Positions 23,025-33,265 of a DNA stretch of 64,000 nt are shown one piece after another; the stretch's first letter is position 1; every line of letters begins with the position of its first letter. Position numbers and translations under genes: made by a program. The stretch comes from Stomoxys calcitrans (taxonomy: Eukaryota > Arthropoda > Insecta > Diptera > Muscidae), in contig NC_081555.1 of assembly GCF_963082655.1 (NCBI RefSeq), positions 27,973,766-28,037,765 on the forward strand. The letters run 5' to 3'. The notes under the pieces are model-generated. The model made no database searches. It was not told where the DNA came from and was given only the letters and a program-made list of their open reading frames with translations.

Positions 23025-23250
23025 AAAAAGTAATTGCGGATTTTTTAAAAGAAAGTAAATGCATTTTTAATAAAACTTAGAATGAACTTTAATCAAATAT
23101 ACTTTTTTTACGCTTTTTTTCTAAAGCAAGCTAAAAGTAACAGCTGATAACTGACAGAAGAAAGAATGCAATTACAGAGTCACAAGCTGTGAAAAAATTT
23201 GTCAACGCCGACTATATGAAAAATCCGCAATAACTTTTTGGGCAACCCAA
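23025..23250 (-). mobile_element. Mariner-type MITE copy c, one end trimmed
   Basis: Family sequence in reverse orientation, ending with a full inverted repeat (..TTTTTGGGCAACCCAA) followed by TA. The other inverted repeat lacks its outer ~11 bases and begins at AAAAAGTAATTGCGG. It is the only copy here that is not in or against a HINE. Confidence 0.88.
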
Positions 23251-23518
23251 TAGTACATCTACATTAGACCGTCCCATGCTATAAAGCAGAATTATTTTTT
23301 GCATATAGAGAAACGCATACTCCTTTCATTTGTTTCCTTTTGACCCCAATAAGCAAAATTCGAAATATTATGACAATCGGTTAACAATAACCCTTGCCAC
23401 CACAACGTCCAAAGTTGAATGTAGTGCTTTATAAGGAATTGAATTGAGTATTTTATTCATGCTAGGAAATTGATGAGATAAGTATACATGTATATGGAAT
23501 TTATTACTAAATCATTAA
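23251..23518. other. Short single-copy stretch
   Basis: Nothing recognisable between a MITE and a degraded HINE-D end. Confidence 0.5.
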
Positions 23519-23644
23519 CTGTACCCTGCACCACTACTGTGGCTGTGCTAAAATGTGTAGTTGGAATCAGAAATTCCTGCTATTGCGCTTTTGCCACGTC
23601 CGTCTGTCTGCATAACCTTTCTGTGCCCTTAGTTCGTCTGTCGT
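23519..23644 (+). mobile_element. Degraded HINE-D left end
   Basis: TGTACCCTGCACCACTACTG resembles the HINE-D left hairpin. CCACGTCCGTCTGTCTGC is a reduced GTCY tract. It is cut by the left end of HINE-A copy 6. Confidence 0.5.
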
Positions 23645-25273
23645 TTTTATACCCTTCACCATACGCATTTCGTCATTCCGTTTGTAATACATCGAAATAT
23701 TGATCTGATCGTCTCGACATTCTTAGTCGATTTAGCCATGTGCCGTCGTCTGTCCGTGCCACTGTCTCTCTATCTGTCGAAATCATGTTAACTTTCGAAG
23801 GAGTAAAGCTAGGTGCTTGAAATTTTGTATAAACACTTCTTAAAAGTGCAGGTCGATTGAGATTTTAAAAGGGCCCAAATCGCACCATGTTTTGGTATAG
23901 CTGCCATATAAAGCGATATCGGATCTTGACTTCTTGAACCGCTAGAGGGCGCAATTCTTATCCGATTTGGCTGCAATTTTGCACGAAGTATTTTAGTTTG
24001 AACATCAAAAACTATGCTAAGTATGGTTTAAATCGGTTCATCGGCTCCCATATATACCGATCTCGGAACTTGACTTCTTGAGCCTCTAGAGGGCGCAATT
24101 ATTATCCAATTTGGCTGAAATTTTGCACCAAGTGTTTTATTTTGACTTCCAGCAAATCTGTCTATAATGGACTCAATCGGTTCATAACCTGATATAGCAC
24201 CCATAAAAACCGATCTCGGATCTTGATTTCTTGAGAAATTATTACCCAATTTGGCTGAAATTTTACGTGAAGTGTTTTGGCTTGACCATCAACAACTGTG
24301 TAAGGTATGATTTAAATCGATTAATAGCCTAATATACAATAGCTCCAATATAAACCGAATTTGCATCTTGACTTCTAGAGCCACTAGAGGGCGCAATTTT
24401 GCCTAAAGTGTTTCGTTCTAATTTCTAACAACTGCTCCAAGTATGGTTCAAATCAGTTCATAACCTGATATAGCTCCAATTGATTCCGATCTCGGATCTT
24501 GATTTCGATAACTCGATCTCCCGATTTGACTTCATGAGCCCCTGGAAGCCTCAATTTTCATCCGATTTAACTGAAATTTTGCATGTATTGATATTTTTCA
24601 ACTTACAACACCTGTGCCGAGTACGGTTCAAATCGGCCTATAACCTGATATAGCTCTCATATAAACAGATCTCACGATTTGATTTCTTCAGCCCCTGGAA
24701 GCCGCAATTTTTGTCCGATTTGGCTTAAATTTTGCACGAAGTGTACTGTTATAACTTTTAACAACTGTGCTAAGTATGGTTCAAATCGATTCATAACCTA
24801 ATATAGCTTCCATATAAACTGACCGACCGTTTTAACTTCTTGGGCCCTTTTTGTCCGATTTATCTGAAATTTTGCACATGGTGTTCCGTCATGACTTCAA
24901 GATCTGTACCAAGTACGGTCCAAATCAGTCTTTAACCTGATATAGCTCCCATATAAACCGACCTCCCGATTTGACTTCTTGAGCCCCTGGAAGCCTCAAT
25001 TTTCATCCGATTTGGCTGCAGATATTGTTCAGTTATGGCACTCAACAACTGTGCCAAGTACTGTCCAAATCGATTTATAACCTGATTTGTTTCTTGAGCT
25101 CAACAAGCCGCAATTTTTATTCGATTTGGCTGAAATTTTATGTTATGCGTCTCAACAACTGTGCCAAGTACGGTCCAAATAGGTCTATTACCAGATAAAA
25201 CTCCCATATTTTATCCATGGTGGTGGGTTCCCAAGATCCGACTTGGCCGAGCTAGGTACGCTTTTACTTGTTA
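23645..25273 (+). mobile_element. HINE-A copy 6, diverged
   Basis: Left end TTTTTATACCCTTCACCATA, then ATTTCGTCATTCCGTTTGTA and a scrambled GTCY tract (GTCGTCTGTCCGTG). About nine core units of variable length follow, drifting toward a CTCCCGATTTGACTTC form. The right end at about 25215-25273 is ATGGTGGTGGGTTCCC, an eroded palindrome (CCGACTTGGCCGAGC) and CGCTTTTACTTGTT. Divergence marks it as an older copy. Confidence 0.78.
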
Positions 25274-25379
25274 CTTCTTATTTGCGTTTGAAATATAGGT
25301 GATGGCTAATTAACGATAGTATCGATATTTTTTATTGGAAATATCGAGTAATACGATTATTGATAGTTTTCCAGTCTTA

Positions 25380-25560
25380 GGCCGAAGCCCAAATGTTCGC
25401 TATCTCAAAGCCTCTTTCAGATTCTTTGCATAATTGATTCGGGTTCCTGCCCATAAGTAAGTTGGTATTGGTCTAATCATGCTCCCGTAAAGCCTGTGCA
25501 CTCTATTCGGAGCCAGTTCGTATTTCGGGCCTGCAGCACACATAAATACAGCCCACCGCC
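25380..25560 (-). pseudogene. LINE reverse-transcriptase scrap
   Basis: On the minus strand the translation reads ELAPNRVHRLYGSMIRPIPT, which aligns with the RT stretch of L-alpha (LRPRVMHWVYTAVVRPIM). About 50 residues, no catalytic motif and no ends. It is a remnant of an RNase H-type LINE. Confidence 0.5.
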
Positions 25561-25607
25561 TATAAATTGTGCAAAATCTTTATTCTTCTATCATTATCGT
25601 TATTTAG

Positions 25608-25769
25608 ACAGACAGGCGGACGGACATACCTGGATCTGCTTAGAAATTGAAAACGATTAAGACTAGATATAGAGTGTAAAAAATCAATATTTCTTCGAGG
25701 TGTTACAAACGGAATGATTCGATTAGTATAAACCCCATCCTATGCTGGTGGGTATAAAAATTCCAATGA
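25608..25769 (-). mobile_element. HINE left-end fragment
   Basis: GACAGACAGGCGGACGGAC (complement of GTCY), CGAGGTGTTACAAACGG and CCCCATCCTATGCTGGTGGG then TATAAAAA. Only the left ~160 bp of an element on the minus strand remain. Confidence 0.72.
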
Positions 25770-27334
25770 AAGTTCTACACTTACGATATTGGGTCCCACA
25801 TTCCCAGGTTTGTGTTCAAAATTCTACCATTCAGGATATTCTTAACAGTGTTTAATTTGTTCATAACTTCTTTGGGTGATAGGCAAAAAATTGAAGTTTC
25901 TTCCTCTCGCCTGTCATTCTTACTTTAAAACCAGTTAATAAATACTCATACCTCAATAATAAATGAGATATGAAAATTCTTTGTTCTCACCTTATATCAA
26001 AGGTCCATTTTTATGTAAACAAACTTAATCCTATGAAAAATTGCATTCGACTTGATTTCTCTCTTCAATACAAATATCCCAGCAAAAGGCAATCTTCCAC
26101 ATTCTTGCATAAATTCCAGAACAGCAGTAAAACTTGTCAAAGGATTAAAACAGCAGCATAAGATTGATAAATTACAAACCTCAATTATGAAATCGTTTTA
26201 ATCTTAGCCTCACCTCAAAAAGGACTTTTTTTCTTCTTGAGACGATTTTCATAACGAAATTATTAATAACCACATATTGCGGCTCGATGTTTGTGTTATC
26301 ACACTCTTCATCCCTTAAGCCCGCAGCTCTTGCTGGAAGTGTTAGCCTGCAAGCACAAATGTACTTACAGCAAGCAAGCCAAGCCTTTTCAAAGCGTCGT
26401 CCTTCCATCTGCCAAAGCATTGGGCATTCCAACTGCCATTGTAGGTATGATAATCAGTCCAGTAAATACATTCAATTTAGCTGAAAGTTAATTATCCTTG
26501 AAATTGTATTTAACATTTATCGCTGGCATGGCAGGGAGAAACATCCTTCCATCCCTCAATTGCAGAATAGAGGGCATATACGATTTAAATCTGAAATACA
26601 TCAAAAGCCAAACAACCCTCTTTCAATTTTCATCCTTCATGGGTGAATATGTCATTTTTGTTTTTGTTTTTTCTCCAATTTTTTTTGCTATTTGACAAAT
26701 AACTCTGGCCCATAATAGAGGCGTAAAAAATCAAATCAAATGAAACATTGAAAATTTTGTCAACGTGCCCTAAGCCATTCAATGTGAAGCCGAAACCCTT
26801 CAAATGCGGCAATCAAAAAGGATAATGGCATGTGTAAACAGCCAACTGCAACTGCCGTTGCTAGGGCTAAACATCATCAGGCAACAAACAACAATGATTT
26901 TTGGCATTGTATTCTTCCATGTTCGTTTGTAGTATGGTCTCTCTCTCTGATTTGGGATAAGGGCTACATGGTACATACCTCACAATTAACCACTTTGAAC
27001 AACTACTCGATATGGTGAAAGTGTCAAGGTGTGCATAAGTATTTGAGTAATAGTGAGAGAGAGAGTAGATGTGTGTGTGTGTGTGTGTGTATGTGCAAAA
27101 AAGAGACAGAGGTAATTGCAGCCGCCATTTAACATACGAATAGTCCCATTTGAATGGCCGAAAAACAGCATCTGCATCATCTGGGTTTGCAACTTGCGCT
27201 AAGTAGTGTCTAATGAGAGGTTTTTAACACCTATGTTGGTAAGGCACAGTGGTGGTAAATTAAAATGATATTACGGCCATAAAACATCACAGTGGTACAA
27301 AAATTTTATTCTGTACCTCAAGAAGAAAGGTCGA
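25770..27334. other. Single-copy DNA, no gene seen
   Basis: No recurrent repeat except a GA/GT microsatellite at 27052-27096. Frames up to 83 codons occur without domains. Confidence 0.55.
27052..27096. repeat. GA then GT dinucleotide microsatellite
   Basis: GAGAGAGAGAG followed by TAGA and about ten GT units. Confidence 0.9.
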
Positions 27335-27552
27335 AAAAATATTGGAGGTGGCATACCACTATGCTAGACCTAGGATTCTAAACATGGGAAACTGAACAGG
27401 AAGAAAAAGTTCACATCCAGGAGGGAACTTAGAAGTTGGGCTTTAGCTACGTTGACTGTTGGATAGACAAGCTGTAGGTAGGCGGGCTGTCGGCTGCAAA
27501 TGCAACCTGACTCCGAAGATATTCTACTGGCTTTACAGGAGCGTGTTTGGAC
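27335..27552 (+). pseudogene. LINE L-beta reverse-transcriptase fragments
   Basis: TGGCATACCACTATGCTAGACC matches a stretch at 57660-57690 in the same LINE family. After a gap, LTPKIFYWLYRSVFGPI matches the RT segment SPRVVHWLY..VVRPI. It is internally deleted with no ends. Confidence 0.5.
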
Positions 27553-27744
27553 CAATTGCAAATTTTGCACATGAACATTCCATTAAGGCACAGGGGCAGA
27601 CTTCTCGTATATCACTGAGTGCTGTCCGATTCAAGTTTAAGCTCAAAAATAAGGTACCTCCTTTTTATAGCCGAGTCCAAACGGCGTGGCGCAGAGCGAC
27701 ACTTCTTTGAGGAGAAGTTTTTACATGGCAAAGTACCTCACAAA
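27553..27744 (-). mobile_element. SINE copy 1, 3' half
   Basis: Minus-strand tail part of the tRNA-derived SINE seen complete at 27770-28087: TTTTGCACATGAACATTCC, ATAGCCGAGTCCAAACGGCG and TACATGGCAAAGTACCTCAC. The tRNA-like head is missing. Confidence 0.8.
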
Positions 27745-27769
27745 GAAGATTCGGTCCTCGAGACCTATT

Positions 27770-28087
27770 GCAAATTGCAAATTTTGCCCATGAACATTCC
27801 ACTAAGGAACAGGAGCAAACTTCTCACATATCAATGAGCGCAGTCTGATTCAAGTTTTAAGCTCAATGATAAGGGGCCTCGTTTTTATAGTCGAGTCCAA
27901 ACGGCGTGCCGCAGTGCGACACCTTTTTGGAGAGAAGTTCTACATGGCCTAGTACCTCACAAATGTTGCCAGCATTAGGAGGGGAAAACCACCGTTGAAA
28001 ATTTTTTCTGATGGTCTCGCCAGGATTCGAACCCAGGCGTTCAGCGTCATAGGCGGACATGCTAACCTCTGCGCTACGGTGGCCTCC
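27770..28087 (-). mobile_element. tRNA-derived SINE copy 2, complete with target duplication
   Basis: 318 bp on the minus strand. The tRNA-like head carries the A-box TAGCGCAGAGG and the B-box GGTTCGAATCC (reverse complements visible near 28060 and 28030). The body holds CAGCATTAGGAGGGG and GTGCCGCAGTGCGACACC, and the tail ends in AATTTGC repeats. It is flanked by a 14-bp direct repeat CCTCGAGACCTATT (27756-27769 and 28088-28101), which shows target-primed insertion and relative youth. An internal Pol III promoter is expected from the boxes. It encodes no protein and depends on a LINE partner. Confidence 0.88.
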
Positions 28088-28308
28088 CCTCGAGACCTAT
28101 TACGGTGGGGTATATTCAGAAGTCAGAGAATGTATGGACAATGTCTAGAATGTGAGGAACACTAGAATAAACATTTCCCGGGAAATTCTCCAATGGACCA
28201 CGTGGCGCCAGAAGAGATTGCCACTGGTATGCATTCGCTGGAGGCTATTAGGGAAATTGTGTCTAACTGAAAATCCTTTGGGCGATAAGAAGTTTCTACT
28301 CTTTTAGT

Positions 28309-29666
28309 CACCACTACTCTAAGAGGCATACTTCGGGAAGCTCTACATGCAACAGCAAAGTGGGCTACCGAAAGTGGTCTAGGTATAAATCCGGGTAAGA
28401 CAGAAATAGTTCTTTTCAGCAGGAAATACAAAGTGCCTACCGTGGAACCTGTCTCCTTGGGTAGAGAGAATGTTCCATTTACAGAAAGCGCAAAATACCT
28501 GGGTGTTATGCAGGACAGGAAATTGAACTTCAAATCCAACATTTTGGAATGGACAAGAAAGGCCACTCTTGCCCTGAACACCTGCAAGAGAGCCATTGGC
28601 AAAAGTTGGGGGTTAAGACCGCGTGTCATGCATTGGGTATATACTGCAGTTGTGAGACCTATAATGCTATATGGTGTTGTGGTCTGGTGGACGGCGCTTC
28701 AAAAGTCCACCTACTGCTCAATACTTAACCGGATCCAAAGGATTGCTTGATGGTTTTAAACTAAACGACCAGGTGGCCTTTGGGGAGTACTCTAAAAATC
28801 TGGAACTGGTCTTATCGCCAAGGTTACCCGACCACTACAGTGTGTATTAAGCGGAGATCCTTGCTAATAAGGAAGTGGTGGAATGGCTAAGATATAATCT
28901 CATTGCGACGATTGGCATAAATATCTTCTCAGACAGCCAATCAGCCATTAAATCCCTGGAGAACGAAATTCTAAACACAAAAACCGCCCTCGACTGTCGC
29001 AGATCTCTCAACGAGATGGCTGAACAGTTGAAAATTCACTTGTTCTGGTTGCCGTGCCACAGAAATATCCTAGGAAATTGTAAAGCGGAAGAGCTTGAGA
29101 GACAAGGAACTACCCTACCCATTCTAGGGATACTGGAATCTATGGGTATGCCTCTAGCGACATGTAAGCTAAGATTTCAGGACTAGGCCCGGAGGACAAC
29201 GAATGATAGATGGTCACAAAGAGGGGACTGTGAGCATTCCAAAACTATGTGGCCTTATCTAGACTTGAAGAGGTCTACTGCTATGCTGTCATTGGCTAGA
29301 ACAGATGTCTCAGTCATTGTTACTGTCATGACAGGTCACTGTCTAATCGGAAAACATGCTGACAGACTGAAGGTTGTCAACAACGACTTTTGCAGAAGCT
29401 GTAGGGACATCGAGGAAGAAGAGACTATAGAAAAACTTCACTAGCAGTTAGAAGGAGTTCCACTTTAGGTTCTCATTTCTTTGAGAACCTGTCTGATTTA
29501 GCGGATGTCAAACATTCGCAAGTTATTGGGCTGTTCAAAGCGATCTGGATGGTTCAACGGTAGGAACTAGAAGGCATCTTCCTTTTTCTGTTCCTGTGGT
29601 ATCACAATGGGCGAAAACGTCTAAGTCAGTCTGATGGCAGACTACCACTTTAACCTAACCTAACCC
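28309..29666 (+). mobile_element. LINE L-alpha copy 2
   Basis: RT thumb region LREALHATAKWATESGLG, AKYLGVMQDRKLNFKSNIL and WGLRPRVMHWVYTAVVRPIM are open to about 28750. RNase H then begins at DGFKLNDQVAFG without the ~305 bp that separate these in copy 1, so an internal deletion joins them at 28748-28752. RNase H has a stop just before the AEIL glutamate, and the last motif reads KAEELER. The C-terminal CRSCRDIEEEETIEKL region and 3' tail ACCTAACCTAACCC (29652-29666) follow. 5' truncated and dead. Confidence 0.8.
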
Positions 29667-29800
29667 ACAAATGTCGCCAGCATTAGGAGGGGATAACCAG
29701 TGCCAAAAAAAGAGCTCTGATGTTCTTGTCAGTATTCGAACCAATGCGTTTGGCCTCATAGGCGGACATGCTAACCTCTGCGCTACGGTGGTCTCTACAA
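29667..29800 (-). mobile_element. SINE copy 3, tRNA-like head
   Basis: CACAAATGTCGCCAGCATTAG, a B-box altered to TATTCGAACCAATGCG on this strand, and an intact A-box region (ACCTCTGCGCTACGG). It abuts the tail of L-alpha copy 2, so the LINE may have replaced its 3' half. Confidence 0.78.
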
Positions 29801-29805
29801 TAGCG

Positions 29806-29895
29806 TGATTAGACCAACATTGACATACGCCTCGGACAAAAGTCCGAATCAAAGATGGTCCACTGGCTTTACAGGAGCGTGACTAGACCAATACT
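29806..29895 (+). pseudogene. LINE L-beta scrap
   Basis: GTGATTAGACCAACATTGACA and CACTGGCTTTACAGGAGCGTG are both from the RT segment (VIRPTLTY and HWLYRSV), joined out of order. No ends. Confidence 0.45.
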
Positions 29896-30004
29896 TTAAC
29901 CCCGTTTACACTGCGCATTAAATCTCGTCAGCTGATTTTATAAAGAGAAAACAGATGATCGAGCCATTAAATCGGAATTTTAAGAGCAGTGTAAATGGGG
30001 TTTT
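29896..30004. mobile_element. Small foldback MITE, TTAA-type candidate
   Basis: Inner 101 bp begin CCCCGTTTACACTGC and end GCAGTGTAAATGGGG, a 15-bp inverted repeat with one mismatch. The left flank is TTAA (29896-29899); the right flank reads TTTT, one possible eroded copy. Terminal C-runs with TTAA targets point to a piggyBac-type MITE, though a hAT or other origin is not excluded. No coding. Confidence 0.55.
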
Positions 30005-30289
30005 ATTTAAGACACGGACGACAATGGAGAATATGTGTGAAGTTGCAGAAGGTTCAGCGAGCGTGTTGTCTAAGCATAGACGGGGAGATGAGAATCACGC
30101 ATACTACGACACTGGAGACAATTCTAAACCAACGACCTATAAACATTAGGGTGGGTCAATTTGTGTGGACCAAAAAAACAAAAACACAATGCGGTTATCA
30201 AAATGGATGTCTATGACAAATTCTAAGAAATTATAGGTCGAAAATCAAATGGAGTTTCCGGTTCTTTACGGCAAAGTCCTTCCATATCT

Positions 30290-30720
30290 AATTTATCTTC
30301 TAGAACCAGACGAAAGGGCTGAAGATTTGTTGGCTATGTACGTCTGTCCGTGCTTTCTAACATTTTTTGTAAACAAACTAGAGATCGCATTTCTTACCCA
30401 AGCATATCGAAATTCACCTTTTTAGCCTAAAAGAAAACGCTTTGAATTTTAGTAAAAATGGGTTCGGATTTAGATGTAGACTTATATAAATATCGCTCGA
30501 TTTACTCACATAAGGAAGTAGTTACCCATCTGAAAGGATGTCGAAATTACATCAAAATCGGTTCAGATTTGAACATCACATTGAAAGATACCATCCAACA
30601 GAAGGACTTTGTCGCTTAACCCGGAAGCTCAATTTGGAATTTTGAGCCATGGTCTATTGGGCGAATTTTCTTAGATATAGCCGTAGATTCCGATATTGAT
30701 AACCGCTTTGCCGATTAAAA
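30290..30720 (+). mobile_element. Strongly diverged HINE-D-like sequence
   Basis: TACGTCTGTCCGTGCTTTC resembles a GTCY tract. GGGTTCGGATTTAGATGTAG and AAAATCGGTTCAGATTTG are HINE-D core motifs. No ends are found. It is old. Confidence 0.5.
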
Positions 30721-30997
30721 GTCTTACCCACCCTAATAAAAATACAGATTAAGTATGTGGCAGCCGCAGTGAGAGACTATGAGACTATGAGACTTAATGT
30801 TATAACATTGCTGCGGGACGATAAGGGAGGCAACCGTAGCGCAGTGGTTAGCATGTCCGCCTATGAAGCAGAAAGCATGGGTTCGAATCCTGGCGAGAAC
30901 ATCAGAAAAATTTTTCAGTGGTGGTTATCCCCTCCTAATGCTGACGACATTTGTGAGGTACTTTGCCTTGTTGTTGTTGTAGCCACATATTCATTGT
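30661..30997 (+). repeat. Local tandem duplication, unit 1 (337 bp)
   Basis: Starts GCGAATTTTCTTAGATA and ends ACATATTCATTGT. It contains HINE-like sequence, an L-beta/L-gamma scrap (IQIKYVAAAVRDYETMRLNV at about 30748) and a SINE copy. The next 350 bp repeat the same order of parts. Confidence 0.8.
30826..30985 (+). mobile_element. SINE copy 4 (variant tail)
   Basis: tRNA-like head with exact A-box TAGCGCAGTGG (30837-30847) and B-box GGTTCGAATCC (30880-30890), spaced as in tRNA genes. The body is CCCCTCCTAATGCTGACGAC, then a short tail TTGTTGTTGTTGTAGCC. The tail differs from copies 1-3, so this is a second SINE subfamily. Confidence 0.83.
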
Positions 30998-31347
30998 GCG
31001 AATTTTCTTAGATAATGTCATAGATTCCGATATTGATAACCGCTTTGTCGATTAAAAGTTTTACCCACCCTGATGAACATACAGATTATGTATGTGGCAG
31101 CCATTGCGGCTATGAGACTCAATGTGATGGAAGAGTGAATCGAAGACAGCAACAGGATAAAACATTGCTGTCGGAGGGAGGCAACCGTAGCGTAGGGGTT
31201 AGCATGTCCACCTATGAAGCTGGAAGCATGGGTTCGAATCCTGTCAAGGAAATCAGAAAAAAATTACAGTGGTGGTTTTCCCCTTCTAATGCTGGAAACA
31301 TTTTTGTGAGGTATTTTGCCCTGTTGTTTTTGTAGACACATATTCAT
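30998..31347 (+). repeat. Local tandem duplication, unit 2
   Basis: Repeats unit 1 part for part (GCGAATTTTCTTAGATAAT, TTGATAACCGCTTTGTCG, YVAAIAAMRLNVMEE, SINE, ACACATATTCATG) with many substitutions, so the duplication is not recent. Confidence 0.8.
31172..31342 (+). mobile_element. SINE copy 5 (variant tail)
   Basis: Same subfamily as copy 4. The A-box is altered (TAGCGTAGGGG) and the B-box is exact. The tail is TTGTTTTTGTAGACAC. It arose with the tandem duplication rather than by its own insertion. Confidence 0.8.
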
Positions 31348-32036
31348 GTGGAGGTGGCGATCCTCGTCAAGCTCCTGTAGGTGAACAAGCTCGTTTCGGT
31401 CAAATGACCGATCACCGCGGGAACAGGGTACACAATACAAATTTTGCCCATGAACATTCCACTAGGGAACAGGGGAAAACTTCTCACATGTCAATGAGTG
31501 GAGTCCGATTCAAGTTTAAAGCTCAATGATAAGAGGCCTCCTTTTTATAGCCGAGTCCGAACGGCGTGCCGCAGTGCGACACCTCTTTGGAGAGAAGTTT
31601 TACATGGCATAGTACCTCACAAATGTTGCCAGCAAATGTTGCCAGCAAATGTTGCCGCTGAAAATTTTCTCTGCTGGTCCCGCCAGGATTCGAACCCAGG
31701 CGTTCAGCATCATAGGCCGACATGCTAACCTCTGCGCTACGGTGGCCTCCAGGGAACAGGGTGGTTATGGGTTATTTAAACGAGCAAATAACTCGCCAAT
31801 TTCTGCGAGAGTCGGTGCCGCTCGACCTCTCATTGAGACTCTCCGCTCGATACCGCCGATTGTCCGCGACTGCCGTTGCAGCTACTCCGTATGGAGCATT
31901 CCACCAGCCGCAACCTTTGGACGCGCCCAATAGCCTGCAGCTAAGCTTCTCGTGATAGCAATGAACACCACACAGATCGGACCTAAATGTTCCGCCCTGT
32001 GTGGGCTGACAGCCATCCCGTACCGGGGATTTGCCT
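31348..32036 (+). repeat. Unclassified GC-richer repeat, split by a SINE
   Basis: 31348-31429 and 31763-32036 are contiguous once SINE copy 6 and one copy of its target repeat are removed. The joined sequence is notably richer in G+C than its surroundings, has no usable frame across its length and looks like a high-copy fly repeat following the TTGTAGCCACATATTCATG tail of the SINE variant. Its class is not known to me. Confidence 0.4.
31430..31751 (-). mobile_element. SINE copy 6, complete with 11-bp target duplication
   Basis: Minus strand. Exact B-box (GGATTCGAACCC on this strand), A-box (CTCTGCGCTACGG) and body as in copy 2. Flanks GGGAACAGGGT at 31419-31429 and 31752-31762 are a direct repeat. 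The middle carries a 13-bp motif AAATGTTGCCAGC nearly three times (31621-31656) in place of the usual AGGAGGGGAAAACCACC. Confidence 0.88.
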
Positions 32037-32207
32037 TGTAAAATCTACTCTCTAAAGAGGTGTCGCAATGCGGCAAGCCTATCGGGCTTGGCTAAAAAAA
32101 GGATACCCCTAACCATTGAGCTTAAACTTGGAACAGACAGCACTCATTGATATGTGAGAAGTTTTCGCCTGTTTCTTAATGGAATTTTCATGGGCAAGGT
32201 TGCATTT
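32036..32207 (+). mobile_element. SINE copy 7, 3' half
   Basis: Plus-strand body and tail: AAAGAGGTGTCGCAATGCGG, CATTGAGCTTAAACTTGG, TGATATGTGAGAAGTTTTCG and TTCATGGGCAAGG. The head is missing. Confidence 0.8.
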
Positions 32208-32640
32208 GCGGGACGATGAGCACCAAGTCTACTAGGGCACTGGAGAAAATTTTGGGTGTCCGACCCTACACATGCAGATTAAGTATAATGCAGTCCCTAC
32301 TACTATGAGACCTTAGGCAATGGGAGAAAGGATAGTAGATAGGTATAGGTCATAACATCACGGTATAACCGAGGCAACTGTATGAAATCTGATTGAATAA
32401 GAAAAGGTTTCAAATCGAATAGACATCACTTGAGGTCGAATGCGAGACATTGTTGTCAGCGGGCATATCTTGGTTTGAGGGGGCTCTGGTATTGCCATCA
32501 TCCTTTACTGACGGCTCAATGATAGAGGGAACAAAAGGTCTGGGCGTCTACATTGAGGGCCCTCATACCGAGTTCTGCTTCTCCTGCCTAATCATATAAC
32601 GGTACTGCAGCCAGAAATTCGCTTAGCACGAAAGGCATGT
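32208..32640 (+). pseudogene. LINE L-gamma fragment (RT end and RNase H start)
   Basis: STRALEKILGVRP followed by MQIKYNAV matches the RT-connection region of RNase H-type LINEs. SFTDGSMIEGTKGLGVYIEG is the opening of RNase H with its first catalytic Asp. It then breaks off in frameshifts. No 3' end. Confidence 0.6.
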
Positions 32641-32771
32641 CAACGCTAGGACGCACAGTGGGAGAAATTCGAAAAAAAAACAAACCATCTTTGCCCGAAA
32701 GGGGTATTTTGGGGATTTTCGTAAAAAAAATATGGCAGGATTTATTTTTGGTTTTTTAAGGATAAAATTGT

Positions 32772-33265
32772 CCTTAGGTTATGTTAGGTTGAAAAGAGAG
32801 TGCGGATATTAATCCGCCCTATGCCACTATGGACATACACCTAAGCCAGTAATCGGCTTGTTGTGCGCTCTAAAAACTAAGGAAGTAACCTCGAAAAAGA
32901 AAATTTGAAGTTAGGAATTCTGGGCTACTCACAAAATCCTTAATTGTTTTCCATACCACTCTTCTATGTTGGTTCATGTCTCGTATGGTGTTCCCACCTA
33001 AGTACCGGTGTCTGTAAACCGGGAAAGCCGGGCAATGACATAGGAAATGCTCCAAATTCTCATCAACTTCCCCACATGCTATCACTTGCCGCATCGATTT
33101 TACATAAGTGAGCTCGTAGTCCTATGTGTCTCTTTATGACACTAAAAGCCTCACCCTCTCACGATCCGGATCACCCCATAGGATTTTCGCCATCTCACCG
33201 ACTGTTTCGCTGTTCCACAATGTTGCATACGTTTGTTGCCTACGTCCTTAAATTGAAATGCGTCA
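32772..33265 (-). mobile_element. LINE L-delta copy A (3' end)
   Basis: Minus strand. 3' tail of TAACC type (TTATGTTAGGTTG on this strand), 3' UTR (CTTTTCAACC..), and a C-terminal cysteine/histidine region reading CGEVDENLEHFLCHCPAFP and YRHRYLGGNTIRDMNQHRR. Upstream sequence ends where copy B begins; the two are a direct duplication. Confidence 0.78.

Noticed and set aside
30837..30890. tRNA gene prediction from A- and B-boxes
   Set aside because: The boxes are exact, but the flanks do not form an acceptor stem and the sequence is part of a repeated SINE.
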